DNA of 29,603 nt from a virus. Both the position numbers and the translations under genes were made by a program. Location of the stretch: the IMG/VR virus record IMGVR_UViG_3300044705_000015, positions 1 to 29,603 of that record; one strand, written 5' to 3'. The notes beneath the pieces were generated by a model that did not search any database, was not told where the DNA came from, and saw only the letters and a program-made list of their open reading frames with translations. Shown here piece by piece: positions 22,661 through 29,553 of this stretch (position 1 is its first letter; each line of letters starts with the position of its first letter).

Positions 22661-24150
22661 GGTGTCGAGCTCCACGTGCTGCTTGGTTCACTGATCGATT
22701 CGTAGCCGTCTTTTTTCTTGCTGTTGCTGCTCTCGCCGGCGCCACTGAGCGCTGGGTGCGCTTGGTCGATGACGTTGCACATGAGCGACATCACGTCGAA
22801 GGCGTCATCCTTCTTGTGCACCGGGAAGCCGACGCAGGTGGTGACGACGTGATCGACCCACTCCGCGTTAGAGGGCATGATGATCTTGCCCATGGCGCCG
22901 CGCGCCTGAAACGCGCGAGCGCGTGTGGCCTTGGCGCGCTTCGAGCGGTCGGCGAAGCCCTGTTTGGACGAGCCCTCGGCCTGCGTGCCGGGGTGGTTGA
23001 TCCACTCGAGGCGCGCCATCACTTTGCGCTCGTCCATGCGCTTGACGAGCGCGCCTTCGATCGACCGTCGGATCACGCCGCCCTCGCCGAACACGCACCA
23101 TGGCTGGTGCTTCGCCATCTTGTCGATGAGCCGCTCGATCCACACGTCGGGCTTCGTCTGCCCGTACCACCAGTCGATGACGTAGAGATCGTTGTTCGCG
23201 TCGACGCCAAAGACGCCGTGCTCGGTGAAGTCGGGCTCGCTCGCGTCTTCCTCGAGCTCGCGCACCGCGTAGTCGCTCGCCATGTAGACGCGCAGCGGCG
23301 GCAGTGCAGTCCAGCGCTTTTTGAACCACTCCGCTAAAATGAACTTGCCGGCCTGCGCCCGCACCATCCAGTTGCCGCGCAGCAAGCGCTCGCGCTCGAC
23401 CTCGGGGAGCGCCATCAGGCGCGAGCGATAGCCGGGGTCAGCGGCCATGAGCGCCTTGTTGTCGTCGAGGCGTGCCGAGATGAACGTGAATGAGATCGGC
23501 TCTTCGCCGTCGCGGCACTGCTCGAGCAGCTCGTCGCGCGTGTCGGCCCAAATGAGCGTGTCACCGCGGCGGATAAACCAGCGGATGACGCCGGAGCGCT
23601 CCGGTATCGCGAACCCGTCGGGACCAATCCACCAGGCGATCAGCTCGGCGACGAAACTGTCGGGGTCAGGGTTGCACGTGGCGCGCATGTAGGGCTTCAC
23701 GCCACTCACTGAGCGCATGCGGCTGACGAGATACCAAAACTGCGCCGGCTCGAAGTGCGTGAGCTCGTCCCAGCCGATGTACGCGTACTGCTTGCCCTGG
23801 TGATCGTAGACGTCGGTGACGTGTTGAAGGTGCAAGAGCTGCAGCAGGCCGCCGCGCGGGAACTTCACGCGAAGCGTCGGCGACTCGATGAGCGCGCAGC
23901 CAAGCGGCCGGAAGATGCTCTGCGCCTCTTCCCAGAGCGAGCCGGCGCCGGTGAGCTGTGGCGACGTTCTGCGAAAGATAACGCCGCCAAACTTCGGGTT
24001 GTTCAGGTGGCGCGCGGGCTCGAGCAGCAGCGCGAACGATTTGCCGCCGCCCGCCTGTCCGCCATAGACGGCAATATCCGCCGGCGTCGCGAGGAACTTC
24101 TCCTGCGGCCCTGGTTGCGGCCGGATCTGGCGTGGCTTCAGTGCGTTCAC
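22657..24150 (-). CDS. terL: Terminase large subunit
   Basis: 497 residues from GTG 24150 (GTGA overlap with terS). ATPase motifs are Walker A GGQAGGGKS at 30-38, Walker B YAYIGWDE with Asp128/Glu129, and coupling motif RATCNPD at 156-162. The nuclease half shows Asp in MASDYA, a strand GVFGVDANNDLYVIDWW and a late Asp in HKKDDAFDV. It powers DNA packaging through the portal and cuts the concatemer. Codons before 24150 in the same frame are the terS gene out of frame, so this start is preferred. Confidence 0.93.
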   Translation of the reverse strand: MNALKPRQIRPQPGPQEKFLATPADIAVYGGQAGGGKSFALLLEPARHLNNPKFGGVIFRRTSPQLTGAGSLWEEAQSIFRPLGCALIESPTLRVKFPRGGLLQLLHLQHVTDVYDHQGKQYAYIGWDELTHFEPAQFWYLVSRMRSVSGVKPYMRATCNPDPDSFVAELIAWWIGPDGFAIPERSGVIRWFIRRGDTLIWADTRDELLEQCRDGEEPISFTFISARLDDNKALMAADPGYRSRLMALPEVERERLLRGNWMVRAQAGKFILAEWFKKRWTALPPLRVYMASDYAVRELEEDASEPDFTEHGVFGVDANNDLYVIDWWYGQTKPDVWIERLIDKMAKHQPWCVFGEGGVIRRSIEGALVKRMDERKVMARLEWINHPGTQAEGSSKQGFADRSKRAKATRARAFQARGAMGKIIMPSNAEWVDHVVTTCVGFPVHKKDDAFDVMSLMCNVIDQAHPALSGAGESSNSKKKDGYESISEPSSTWSSTP

Positions 24151-24569
24151 TTCGGCAGCCCGCGCCCGTTGTCGGGCAGGTAGACGTGCACGACCTCGGC
24201 CTTCAGCGGGTTCTCGGGATCGCTCCCGTGCAACACCTTGTCCGTGAACATCCCAATGTGCCTGCCGATGAGTTCGAGTGCCTTGTTCGCCACTGCGCCG
24301 CCGTCCTTCACTCGCGCGCGCATCGCGCGTCTGTGATTGCGTTTCAGATTCTTGATGACCCACGCGGCATCAGTGTCGGTCTTCTTGGCGAGCGCAGCCT
24401 TGCGCTCTTCGATGGCGGCGGCGACTCCAGTTTTGTCTAGCAACTGCGATGCGATCTTGGCGGCCGTTCGTTTGCTATAGCCCGCGCGGATCGCCGCCTG
24501 GGTCGCATTCAGATCGACCATGTACTCGTCGACGAAGCGGCGCTGACGCGGTGTGAGCTCGGCCGCCAT
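24147..24569 (-). CDS. terS: Terminase small subunit
   Basis: 140 residues from ATG 24569, sharing a base with the previous stop (TAATG). The N-terminal ELTPRQRRFVDEYMVDLNAT followed by QAAIRAGYSKRTA is the DNA-binding HTH of the Terminase_2 family; a helical oligomerisation part follows and the C-terminus (VVHVYLPDN) probably contacts TerL. It recognises the packaging start. Adjacent terL and the coupled start confirm the assignment. Confidence 0.9.
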   Translation of the reverse strand: MAAELTPRQRRFVDEYMVDLNATQAAIRAGYSKRTAAKIASQLLDKTGVAAAIEERKAALAKKTDTDAAWVIKNLKRNHRRAMRARVKDGGAVANKALELIGRHIGMFTDKVLHGSDPENPLKAEVVHVYLPDNGRGLPK

Positions 24570-24943
24570 TACCGCCAGCACATGCCGTAGTCCCAAACCG
24601 GGATGCCGCCGTTGTGACTGTGAATGTGAATGAAATCGACGAGCGTGCGGCCGGTAGTCGTCGTGATGGTGTTCTTGATCCAGCCGCCGGTGCCTGTGAC
24701 GGTCACTTGCGTCTCGGCGGGCAGTCCGCTGACCGGGTCGTTGATGATCGTGGGGCTTGAGACCGTCACGCCGGCCTGGTCCCACGTGCTCGTCGAGATA
24801 CTTTCGTCGTTATCGAGATCGAGGTCGTCGATCCAATCGAAGCCGAGCGGCTTGACCTCGTCGCGCTGCATGACGATGCACAGGCGACCGTCGCCATCGC
24901 GGTAGAACTCGTTGCGGCGCAATGACCTGGCAGCAATCGGCAT
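24569..24943 (-). CDS. Fiber-tail adaptor-type structural protein
   Basis: 124 residues from ATG 24943. After a basic start it shows DEVKPLGFDWIDDL, ISTSTWDQAGVTV, QVTVTGTGGWIKNTITTTTG and RTLVDFIHIHS, a small Ig-like or beta-sandwich pattern that I recall from proteins labelled phage fiber-tail adaptor. It is the first gene of the packaging/head operon and is coupled to terS. The palindrome at 24962-24990 lies directly upstream and may control it. Confidence 0.65.
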   Translation of the reverse strand: MPIAARSLRRNEFYRDGDGRLCIVMQRDEVKPLGFDWIDDLDLDNDESISTSTWDQAGVTVSSPTIINDPVSGLPAETQVTVTGTGGWIKNTITTTTGRTLVDFIHIHSHNGGIPVWDYGMCWR

Positions 24944-24961
24944 GCGTCCAATGTAGCGCGT

Positions 24962-24990
24962 CTATTCAATGGAATCTATTCAGTAGATTC
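24962..24990. repeat. Dispersed palindrome, site 3 (before the late operon)
   Basis: It aligns with site 2 at 28 of 31 positions from 24961. Within it GAATCTA (24972-24978) and TAGATTC (24984-24990) form a perfect 7-bp inverted repeat around TTCAG. It lies just upstream of the 24943 gene and overlaps the end of the gene at 24976. A possible regulator or ParB target; no clear -10 is seen beside it. Confidence 0.6.
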
Positions 24991-25441
24991 GTTACGCGAC
25001 ACGCATTGATCCGCAACCGCCGCGAGTCGCCTCGACAGGTCCCGCGCCTCTTCTGGTGTTAAGCGCGCGGCCAACCAGCCGAGCTGGTTACCAAGCTTCG
25101 TCCCGATCGATAGCAAGACCAGCGTGTCGTAGTCATACAAATCGATCGCCGCGCCGTCGCCAGACCTGAAGTTGATGCGTCGGCCCGTCGTGCCGGCAGA
25201 TAGTTGGCTGCGGACGCGTTCGCATTCTCCGGCGATCTCCCCCCTCCAGCAGCTTCTTCACGCGCACGTAGCGGCAGTCGGGGGCGTGCTCGTACCGCGT
25301 CTCGCTGTCGCGCGGGTGTCGGTTCAGCCAAATAGGCTCCGCCCTGCATGCCTCACAGCATGAGTCATGGAGCATCCCGATTGTGCCTACCCAGGTATCT
25401 TCCACCTGCTCCAGCACCAGCTTCAGCTCGTCGAGAGTCAT
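24976..25441 (-). CDS. Small protein with an apparent frameshift at a G6 run
   Basis: Translation from ATG 25441 gives a sensible sequence (MTLDELKLVLEQVEDTWVG ... CRYVRVKKLLEGG) to the run of six G (minus strand; 25239-25244). Unshifted, the frame continues to 25133 as an Arg-rich tail (DRRRMRTRPQPT) that looks like noise. Skipping one G gives instead EIAGECERVRSQL ... GDGAAIDLYDYDTLVLLSI ... LTPEEARDLSRRLAAVAD, ending at TAG 24976, about 154 residues in all. The LTPEEARDL helix is a common end in small phage proteins, so the shifted frame is probably the true one. No in-frame start precedes the second part. Causes could be an assembly error, a mutation or programmed +1 slippage. Confidence 0.6.
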
Positions 25442-25599
25442 GGCTTAGGCTTCTCCGCGCCCTTGATTGCCGCAATCTCCGCAGCCGACGTCGCCCGTCG
25501 CTTCGACAGACCGCAGTCGCCGCATGTCACGGTGACGAAAAGCGCGCCGTTCGCATCAGGCACGGTCGTGATGTTCGCATGCTTGCATCGGTCACTCAT
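25438..25599 (-). CDS. Small zinc-ribbon-like protein
   Basis: 53 residues from ATG 25599, overlapping the lipoprotein stop and the next start as ATGA at both ends. CKH near residue 5 and CGDC at about 26-29 could form one zinc site around the strands ITTVPDANGALFVTVTC. A helical end follows (ATSAAEIAAIKGAEK). It is too short for confident family assignment, but the pattern resembles small zinc proteins of many phages. Confidence 0.6.
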   Translation of the reverse strand: MSDRCKHANITTVPDANGALFVTVTCGDCGLSKRRATSAAEIAAIKGAEKPKP

Positions 25600-26141
25600 T
25601 GCCCGCTCTGCCTCCATTCTTCAGCAATCGCCCACGTCGTTCCTGCCCGCGGCGCACCCGTCCCACAATACTCGCCCGTCGGCCGGCAAAAGATGTCGTG
25701 TCGTGCGTGGCCGTCGTCCGCGTCGCCTGTCGCCTGGTAGAGCTCGAGGTGAGCGACCTCGTGTGCAAGCAGCTCGACGTCACCGAATTCGGCGCCCGCG
25801 AGCCATGTCGTAAAAATCAGGTCTGGCTCGAGCATGCATCCCGATTCGCCGCGGTCGTGGCCGCATTGCTCGACCGTTTCATCGCGCACCGGGTGCAGCT
25901 CGAGGTACGCGCCGGCGTTGAACGCGATGGCGGATTGGTCGCCGCCGATGATGTCGCGGTGCGCGTAGATCAGGGTCGTGATCGCCGCGAGACGGTCCCA
26001 GCCGCCGGCGAGCTGCTCGTTGGCCGTGAGCGCAAACTCGCCCGCGTAGACCATGCGCGTGTACGAGCCGTCATCGAATGATTCGACTGGCGCGGTGCCG
26101 CATCCGAGTATGCTGACGAGCATCAGGGCAGACTTCACCAT
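25596..26141 (-). CDS. Putative HExxH metalloprotease-like lipoprotein
   Basis: 181 residues from ATG 26141. The N-terminus MVKSALMLVSILGCG looks like a lipoprotein signal with Cys14, though Leu at -2 is not the best lipobox residue. The mature part contains LLAHEVAHLELY: His127, Glu128 and His131 form an HExxH zinc site, and His145 or His148 downstream could be the third ligand. Four or more other Cys residues (EQCGH, GCMLE, FCRP, EYCG) may form disulfides outside the cytoplasm. A surface metalloprotease or a catalytically dead zinc protein would fit. It begins just after a terminator, so it may be transcribed separately as a moron (a host-modifying gene); that is inference. Confidence 0.65.
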   Translation of the reverse strand: MVKSALMLVSILGCGTAPVESFDDGSYTRMVYAGEFALTANEQLAGGWDRLAAITTLIYAHRDIIGGDQSAIAFNAGAYLELHPVRDETVEQCGHDRGESGCMLEPDLIFTTWLAGAEFGDVELLAHEVAHLELYQATGDADDGHARHDIFCRPTGEYCGTGAPRAGTTWAIAEEWRQSGQ

Positions 26142-26150
26142 TGAATCCTC

Positions 26151-26187
26151 GAAACAAAAGGCGCCGCGCCGGGCGAGCGGGCGCCTT
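26151..26187 (-). terminator. Rho-independent terminator of the replication operon
   Basis: On the minus strand AAGGCGCC (26187-26180) pairs perfectly with GGCGCCTT (26165-26158) around a GC-rich loop, followed by TTTTGTTTC. It lies 13 bp after the stop of the 26200 gene and before the lipoprotein gene start. This is the clearest terminator in the window. Confidence 0.85.
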
Positions 26188-26199
26188 GTTGCTTGGTTG

Positions 26200-26583
26200 C
26201 TAGTGAATGCGCTCGTTGCGCCCCACTTGCGGGGCCTTTACATTCTGCGCCAGCGTCTCGCCGCTCGTTGTTGGCGGCACGTAGTCTGCGTCGGGCAGCG
26301 CGTTTTCACCCGCCATGAAGCCCGTGATGCGCCGTTTGACCTCGGCGATCTTCTCGAGCTCGGCGACCGTGAGTCGCTTCAGCTCGAGATAGAACATGGA
26401 GTTATTGTGGTCTGGCTTCCAGAAGATGTCCGCGTCGATGGTCGGCACCTGCTCGCCGTTCTCGCTCGACACATTGAGCGACACTCGCGCGAACAGTCGA
26501 TCCGAGATCGACAAGAAGCGCTGAACGCTGGCTGCGCCTTGCTTCACTTTATCTGCCGCATCTGCAATTTCACTCCAATTCAT
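26200..26583 (-). CDS. Hypothetical protein
   Basis: 127 residues from ATG 26583. The N-terminal helix IADAADKVKQGAASVQRFL is followed by a beta-type part (RVSLNVSSENGEQVPTIDAD), a helix LKRLTVAELEKIAEVKRRI and a loose C-terminus. No family is recognised. It is the last gene of the replication operon before the terminator. Nothing in the sequence tells its function. Confidence 0.65.
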   Translation of the reverse strand: MNWSEIADAADKVKQGAASVQRFLSISDRLFARVSLNVSSENGEQVPTIDADIFWKPDHNNSMFYLELKRLTVAELEKIAEVKRRITGFMAGENALPDADYVPPTTSGETLAQNVKAPQVGRNERIH

Positions 26584-26596
26584 GCACTCTCCAAAT

Positions 26597-26612
26597 GTCC
26601 GCGACTGCGGAC
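26597..26612. other. Perfect 6-bp inverted repeat before the 26583 gene
   Basis: GTCCGC and GCGGAC are separated by GACT in the 31-bp gap between two operon genes. It is close to the ribosome-binding region of the 26583 ATG (about 15 bp away), so it could be a translational hairpin. A similar GTCC-type inverted repeat is found at 29457-29470. Confidence 0.5.
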
Positions 26613-26614
26613 GG

Positions 26615-26797
26615 TTAATATCTGTTGGTTCGCCGAAGCTTGCCGCTCGCGTCTTTGGTGTAACGAGCGCGTTTTTCCTTAGGCAGAAAAACAGTGAGCG
26701 TACGACCGTCGACTGACATACGCTCCTGCCAAGGAAGCTTCTTATCGCCTGGCGCATTGCGACCCGGCGGCGGCTTAGGTGGTGGCTGGCCGCTCAT
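26615..26797 (-). CDS. Small basic hypothetical protein
   Basis: 60 residues from ATG 26797, sharing one base with the upstream stop (TGATG). The first 20 residues are Pro/Gly-rich and probably disordered; the rest (WQERMSVDGRTLTVFLPKEK, then RYTKDASGKLRRTNRY) is basic with a short beta pattern. A longer frame upstream exists but would overlap the Acb2-like gene. No function is recognised. Confidence 0.6.
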   Translation of the reverse strand: MSGQPPPKPPPGRNAPGDKKLPWQERMSVDGRTLTVFLPKEKRARYTKDASGKLRRTNRY

Positions 26798-27063
26798 CAC
26801 TCGTTCGTGCGCTTCGGATCGTCGTCGACATGCACGCCGCGCGCCACCTGATTGTCGCGGATGGCTTTGCCAATCCACATGTAGACTTCCTCGAGATGCG
26901 TCAGCGCTAGCGACTGCGGACGCCCCGCGCCAAGGTCGTGCGTGATGAATAGCTCGACCTGGGTCATCAGGTCTTTCGCGCGCTGCTGATTCATCGCCGA
27001 CACATCGTCATAACGGACATAATCGAAACGACCGCCACCGCTGTTGCTAACTGCCTCTGCCAT
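26797..27063 (-). CDS. Acb2/Tad1-like hairpin-domain protein (anti-defence candidate)
   Basis: 88 residues from ATG 27063. The fold pattern is an N-terminal segment RFDYVRYDDVS, a helix QQRAKDLMTQVELFITHDL, and a second helix LALTHLEEVYMWIGKAIRD. The (L)ALTxLEExxMWxxKAI helix is the mark I know from small phage proteins with the Acb2/Tad1 helical-hairpin domain. Acb2 proteins bind cyclic nucleotides made by CBASS, and Tad1 binds the Thoeris signal, so either would protect the phage during infection. Its place directly after the primase-helicase suits early expression. Ligand-binding residues could not be verified; the assignment rests on this recalled pattern and size. Confidence 0.55.
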   Translation of the reverse strand: MAEAVSNSGGGRFDYVRYDDVSAMNQQRAKDLMTQVELFITHDLGAGRPQSLALTHLEEVYMWIGKAIRDNQVARGVHVDDDPKRTNE

Positions 27064-27086
27064 TGTCTTCCCTTGGTTGTGTCCGC

Positions 27087-29318
27087 TTACGCAGACGGAA
27101 CTTCGTAGACTGTTTTCGGGCGGCCACTCGTCTCGAGCACCGACGACACGACGTCGCCGGCCTCCATGAGTGTCTTCAGGGTGTCGTCGAGCTGGCGCGC
27201 CGACAGGAACCGCGTCTTGCGGATGAGCTGCTGACGACTGATGCCGCCCGATGCGCGCACGAGCTTGAGCACACGTTGGCCTGCCTCTTCGGTCTTGTTC
27301 TCGGGCGCCGCGTCCCCAACACGCGCTGCGAAATCTTCGGTGAGTCGCCACGCGAGTCCCGCACCCCATTGCGCTTCGCTCTCAGTGATCTCGGGATCAT
27401 CGTTTGAAATGCCGCACGCGCGAATCAGCGAGAGCTTCAGCGCCGTCGCGACGACGCGCGTGTACGGCCCCTGTTCGCCGCCTTTGCTGCGCACGGCATC
27501 GACGCGCTTGCGCATCGTCTGCTCGAGGTCGTCGAACACTTGGCGCGCCTGCGCTGTGCTGCATACCACCAGCGGATTCGGCACTTCGCGGCGCTCGATG
27601 TCGCCGGCGGTGGGGTCTGCATTGATGGGCGCGGCCGCCCAGGCCTTGCATATGCCAGTGAGCGACGCCGGCGCCTTCGGTGCTGCGACCATCCGCAGTG
27701 GCGGATAGGGATCGGTGCTCTCGAAGACGAGCAGCCGCGATAGCAGACCATTGGTGATGTGCGCCTTGGTGAGGTTCGCGTAGAGGTTGCCGGGCACCGT
27801 CGTGCCATAGATGCTGAGCGATGGCTCGCGCACCGTTACCGCGTCGGCCTCGCTGCTCGCGTACTCGCGCTTGCGATACGAGCTCGAGCTCGCCGAGTAC
27901 ATGCGCAAGAGCACCGGCACGATCGACTTGATGTGCGATGGCGCGCCTTCGTCGCGCACCGTGCCGAGCAGGTAGCCGATCTCGTCGATGAGAAAGAGAC
28001 GCACCGGTCGGCGCTCGATGGCGCTCTCAATGGCCGCGTCGGATGCGAACGCATCGCCGAGTATCGCCTCGGCACCGAGATCTTCGAAGAGCTTGCCGAT
28101 GGCCTCGCGCGCCCGCTCTTTGCCGCACCCTGTCTCGCCGATGCCGAGCACATACAGATTCGGACGCACGCCGCTTTCGGTCTGCACCTTGCGGCCGATG
28201 AGCGCGCTCACCGCAGCGATGCTGGCCGCTAAAGCGAGCACCGGTTGTGCACGCTTGGCGCCGGCTTCAATCCAGTCGGCCAGCTCGCCGATGGCACCTG
28301 GCACACGCATCAGCTCAGAGAGCGCTGGTGGCTTCGCCTCGCCACCGTCGAGAATGCGCGAGATATCGACCTCGGGGTCGGGCTGGGGGATTTCGAGTCC
28401 GTAGCCCTGGAGAGACAGCGCATGCGCGGCCGCGCTGAAGTCGCCGCCGTGGTTGAGCAACGAAAACGCCGAGAATTTCGAGTAGCCGCGCTCGGCATCA
28501 AACGTCGTCGACGTCGAGAATACGTAGAGCAGATCGCTGTTGGCGTAGTTCGTCGTCGCCGAGATGCCCTTGTCTTTGCCGGGCCGGCGCCAACTGGTGA
28601 CACCCAGGCGACCGAAGACGCGCACCCAGCCGTGCGGCTCGAGCACGTCTTCCCACGACGCTCGAGCGTTGAAGTCATCGCCCGGCCGGTTGTCGGCGCG
28701 CGGAGCTCGGCGCGTTTCCGTCGGCGCCGTCGACTCGTCGAAGATGCGAGCCACATCGAAGAGGGCACGACGCTCGTCTGGCGTGATGGTAACGATCGAC
28801 GCCGGCGCACCCGACTGCAGCACGTAGGCGCCGCGGGCGTTGACGCTGCCCGAGCTCGGCGCCACGATGATGAAGCCACCCTCGCCACGCGTCTCGATGA
28901 GGCTCTTCCACTCACGCTCGCTGACGCGGCGCTTGGCGAGCTTCGTGTTGCCGGCGATCTCCGAGCACCGATAGGCGAGGTGAGCGCCGTTCGGTGAGTG
29001 CTCGAGGTAGCCAGCGGCCACGCGCTCGAGCAGCGCTTCGAGACCAGCGTCGCGGCAGAGCCGCTGATACTCGGACCACACCGACCGATCGTCGAAGTCG
29101 AGCACCTCGAGGCCACCCGACACTGCGCCGGTGATCCAGCCGACGCCCGTGCGCCCCTCGGCGTACCAATGCGCGAGTCGCTCGGCATCAGCGGCAACCG
29201 ACTGGCCGATCTTCCACTCGCCGTCGGGCGCCTTGGTGCCGTCCTGCCTGGGCGGCCACACCGAGATACCAGAGAGGCGCGCCGATTCGGCGGCGTCGTG
29301 GGGGGATTGGGGGGTCAA
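27087..29318 (-). CDS. Primase-polymerase / helicase replication protein
   Basis: 743 residues from TTG 29318, chosen for GGGAAG a few bases upstream. N-terminal prim-pol domain: DFDD at 74-77 and HSPNGAH at 107-113, then GGFIIVAPSSG. A linker domain has WRRPGKDKG and LYVFSTST (240-300). Next is an NTPase: Walker A GETGCGK at 394-400 (followed by Glu, not Ser/Thr) and Walker B LFLIDE at 441-446. The C-terminus (SRQQLIRKTRFLSARQLDDT) is a winged helix. It probably primes and unwinds DNA at the phage origin. The AT-rich palindromic segment upstream is an origin candidate. The Walker A Lys-Glu ending is, as I recall, usual for this phage group. Confidence 0.87.
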   Translation of the reverse strand: MTPQSPHDAAESARLSGISVWPPRQDGTKAPDGEWKIGQSVAADAERLAHWYAEGRTGVGWITGAVSGGLEVLDFDDRSVWSEYQRLCRDAGLEALLERVAAGYLEHSPNGAHLAYRCSEIAGNTKLAKRRVSEREWKSLIETRGEGGFIIVAPSSGSVNARGAYVLQSGAPASIVTITPDERRALFDVARIFDESTAPTETRRAPRADNRPGDDFNARASWEDVLEPHGWVRVFGRLGVTSWRRPGKDKGISATTNYANSDLLYVFSTSTTFDAERGYSKFSAFSLLNHGGDFSAAAHALSLQGYGLEIPQPDPEVDISRILDGGEAKPPALSELMRVPGAIGELADWIEAGAKRAQPVLALAASIAAVSALIGRKVQTESGVRPNLYVLGIGETGCGKERAREAIGKLFEDLGAEAILGDAFASDAAIESAIERRPVRLFLIDEIGYLLGTVRDEGAPSHIKSIVPVLLRMYSASSSSYRKREYASSEADAVTVREPSLSIYGTTVPGNLYANLTKAHITNGLLSRLLVFESTDPYPPLRMVAAPKAPASLTGICKAWAAAPINADPTAGDIERREVPNPLVVCSTAQARQVFDDLEQTMRKRVDAVRSKGGEQGPYTRVVATALKLSLIRACGISNDDPEITESEAQWGAGLAWRLTEDFAARVGDAAPENKTEEAGQRVLKLVRASGGISRQQLIRKTRFLSARQLDDTLKTLMEAGDVVSSVLETSGRPKTVYEVPSA

Positions 29319-29320
29319 GG

Positions 29321-29338
29321 TTTCTTCCCGGGAAGAAA
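29321..29338. promoter_or_regulatory. Perfect 18-bp palindrome over the primase ribosome-binding site
   Basis: TTTCTTCCCGGGAAGAAA is fully self-complementary and contains the GGGAAG used as the Shine-Dalgarno of the TTG 29318 start. It could be an operator for a dimeric protein or, as RNA, could hide the ribosome-binding site. The half-site TTCTTCC / GGAAGAA recurs through the next 265 bp. Confidence 0.7.
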
Positions 29339-29553
29339 GGGGGCGCAGGAAGGAAGTAAGTCAAACTCTAAGTATGTGAATATATTGAATATAGTATAGA
29401 GAAGGGGGCTTTCTTCCTTTCTTCCTTCCGTGTCTCTGTTTTTCGAATCAAACATGACGGACCTGTCCGTTAAAAAAGACTTTCCCCTGATCATCTCTAT
29501 TAGGGGTAGAGAGAACAGACGGGGGGAAGAAAGGAAGAAAGGGAAGTATGTCC

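Noticed and set aside
4301-29000. Recurrent CCGCTAAA / TTTAGCGG words as a functional repeat
   Set aside because: Seen several times on both strands but short, with no regular position relative to genes; probably chance and codon use.
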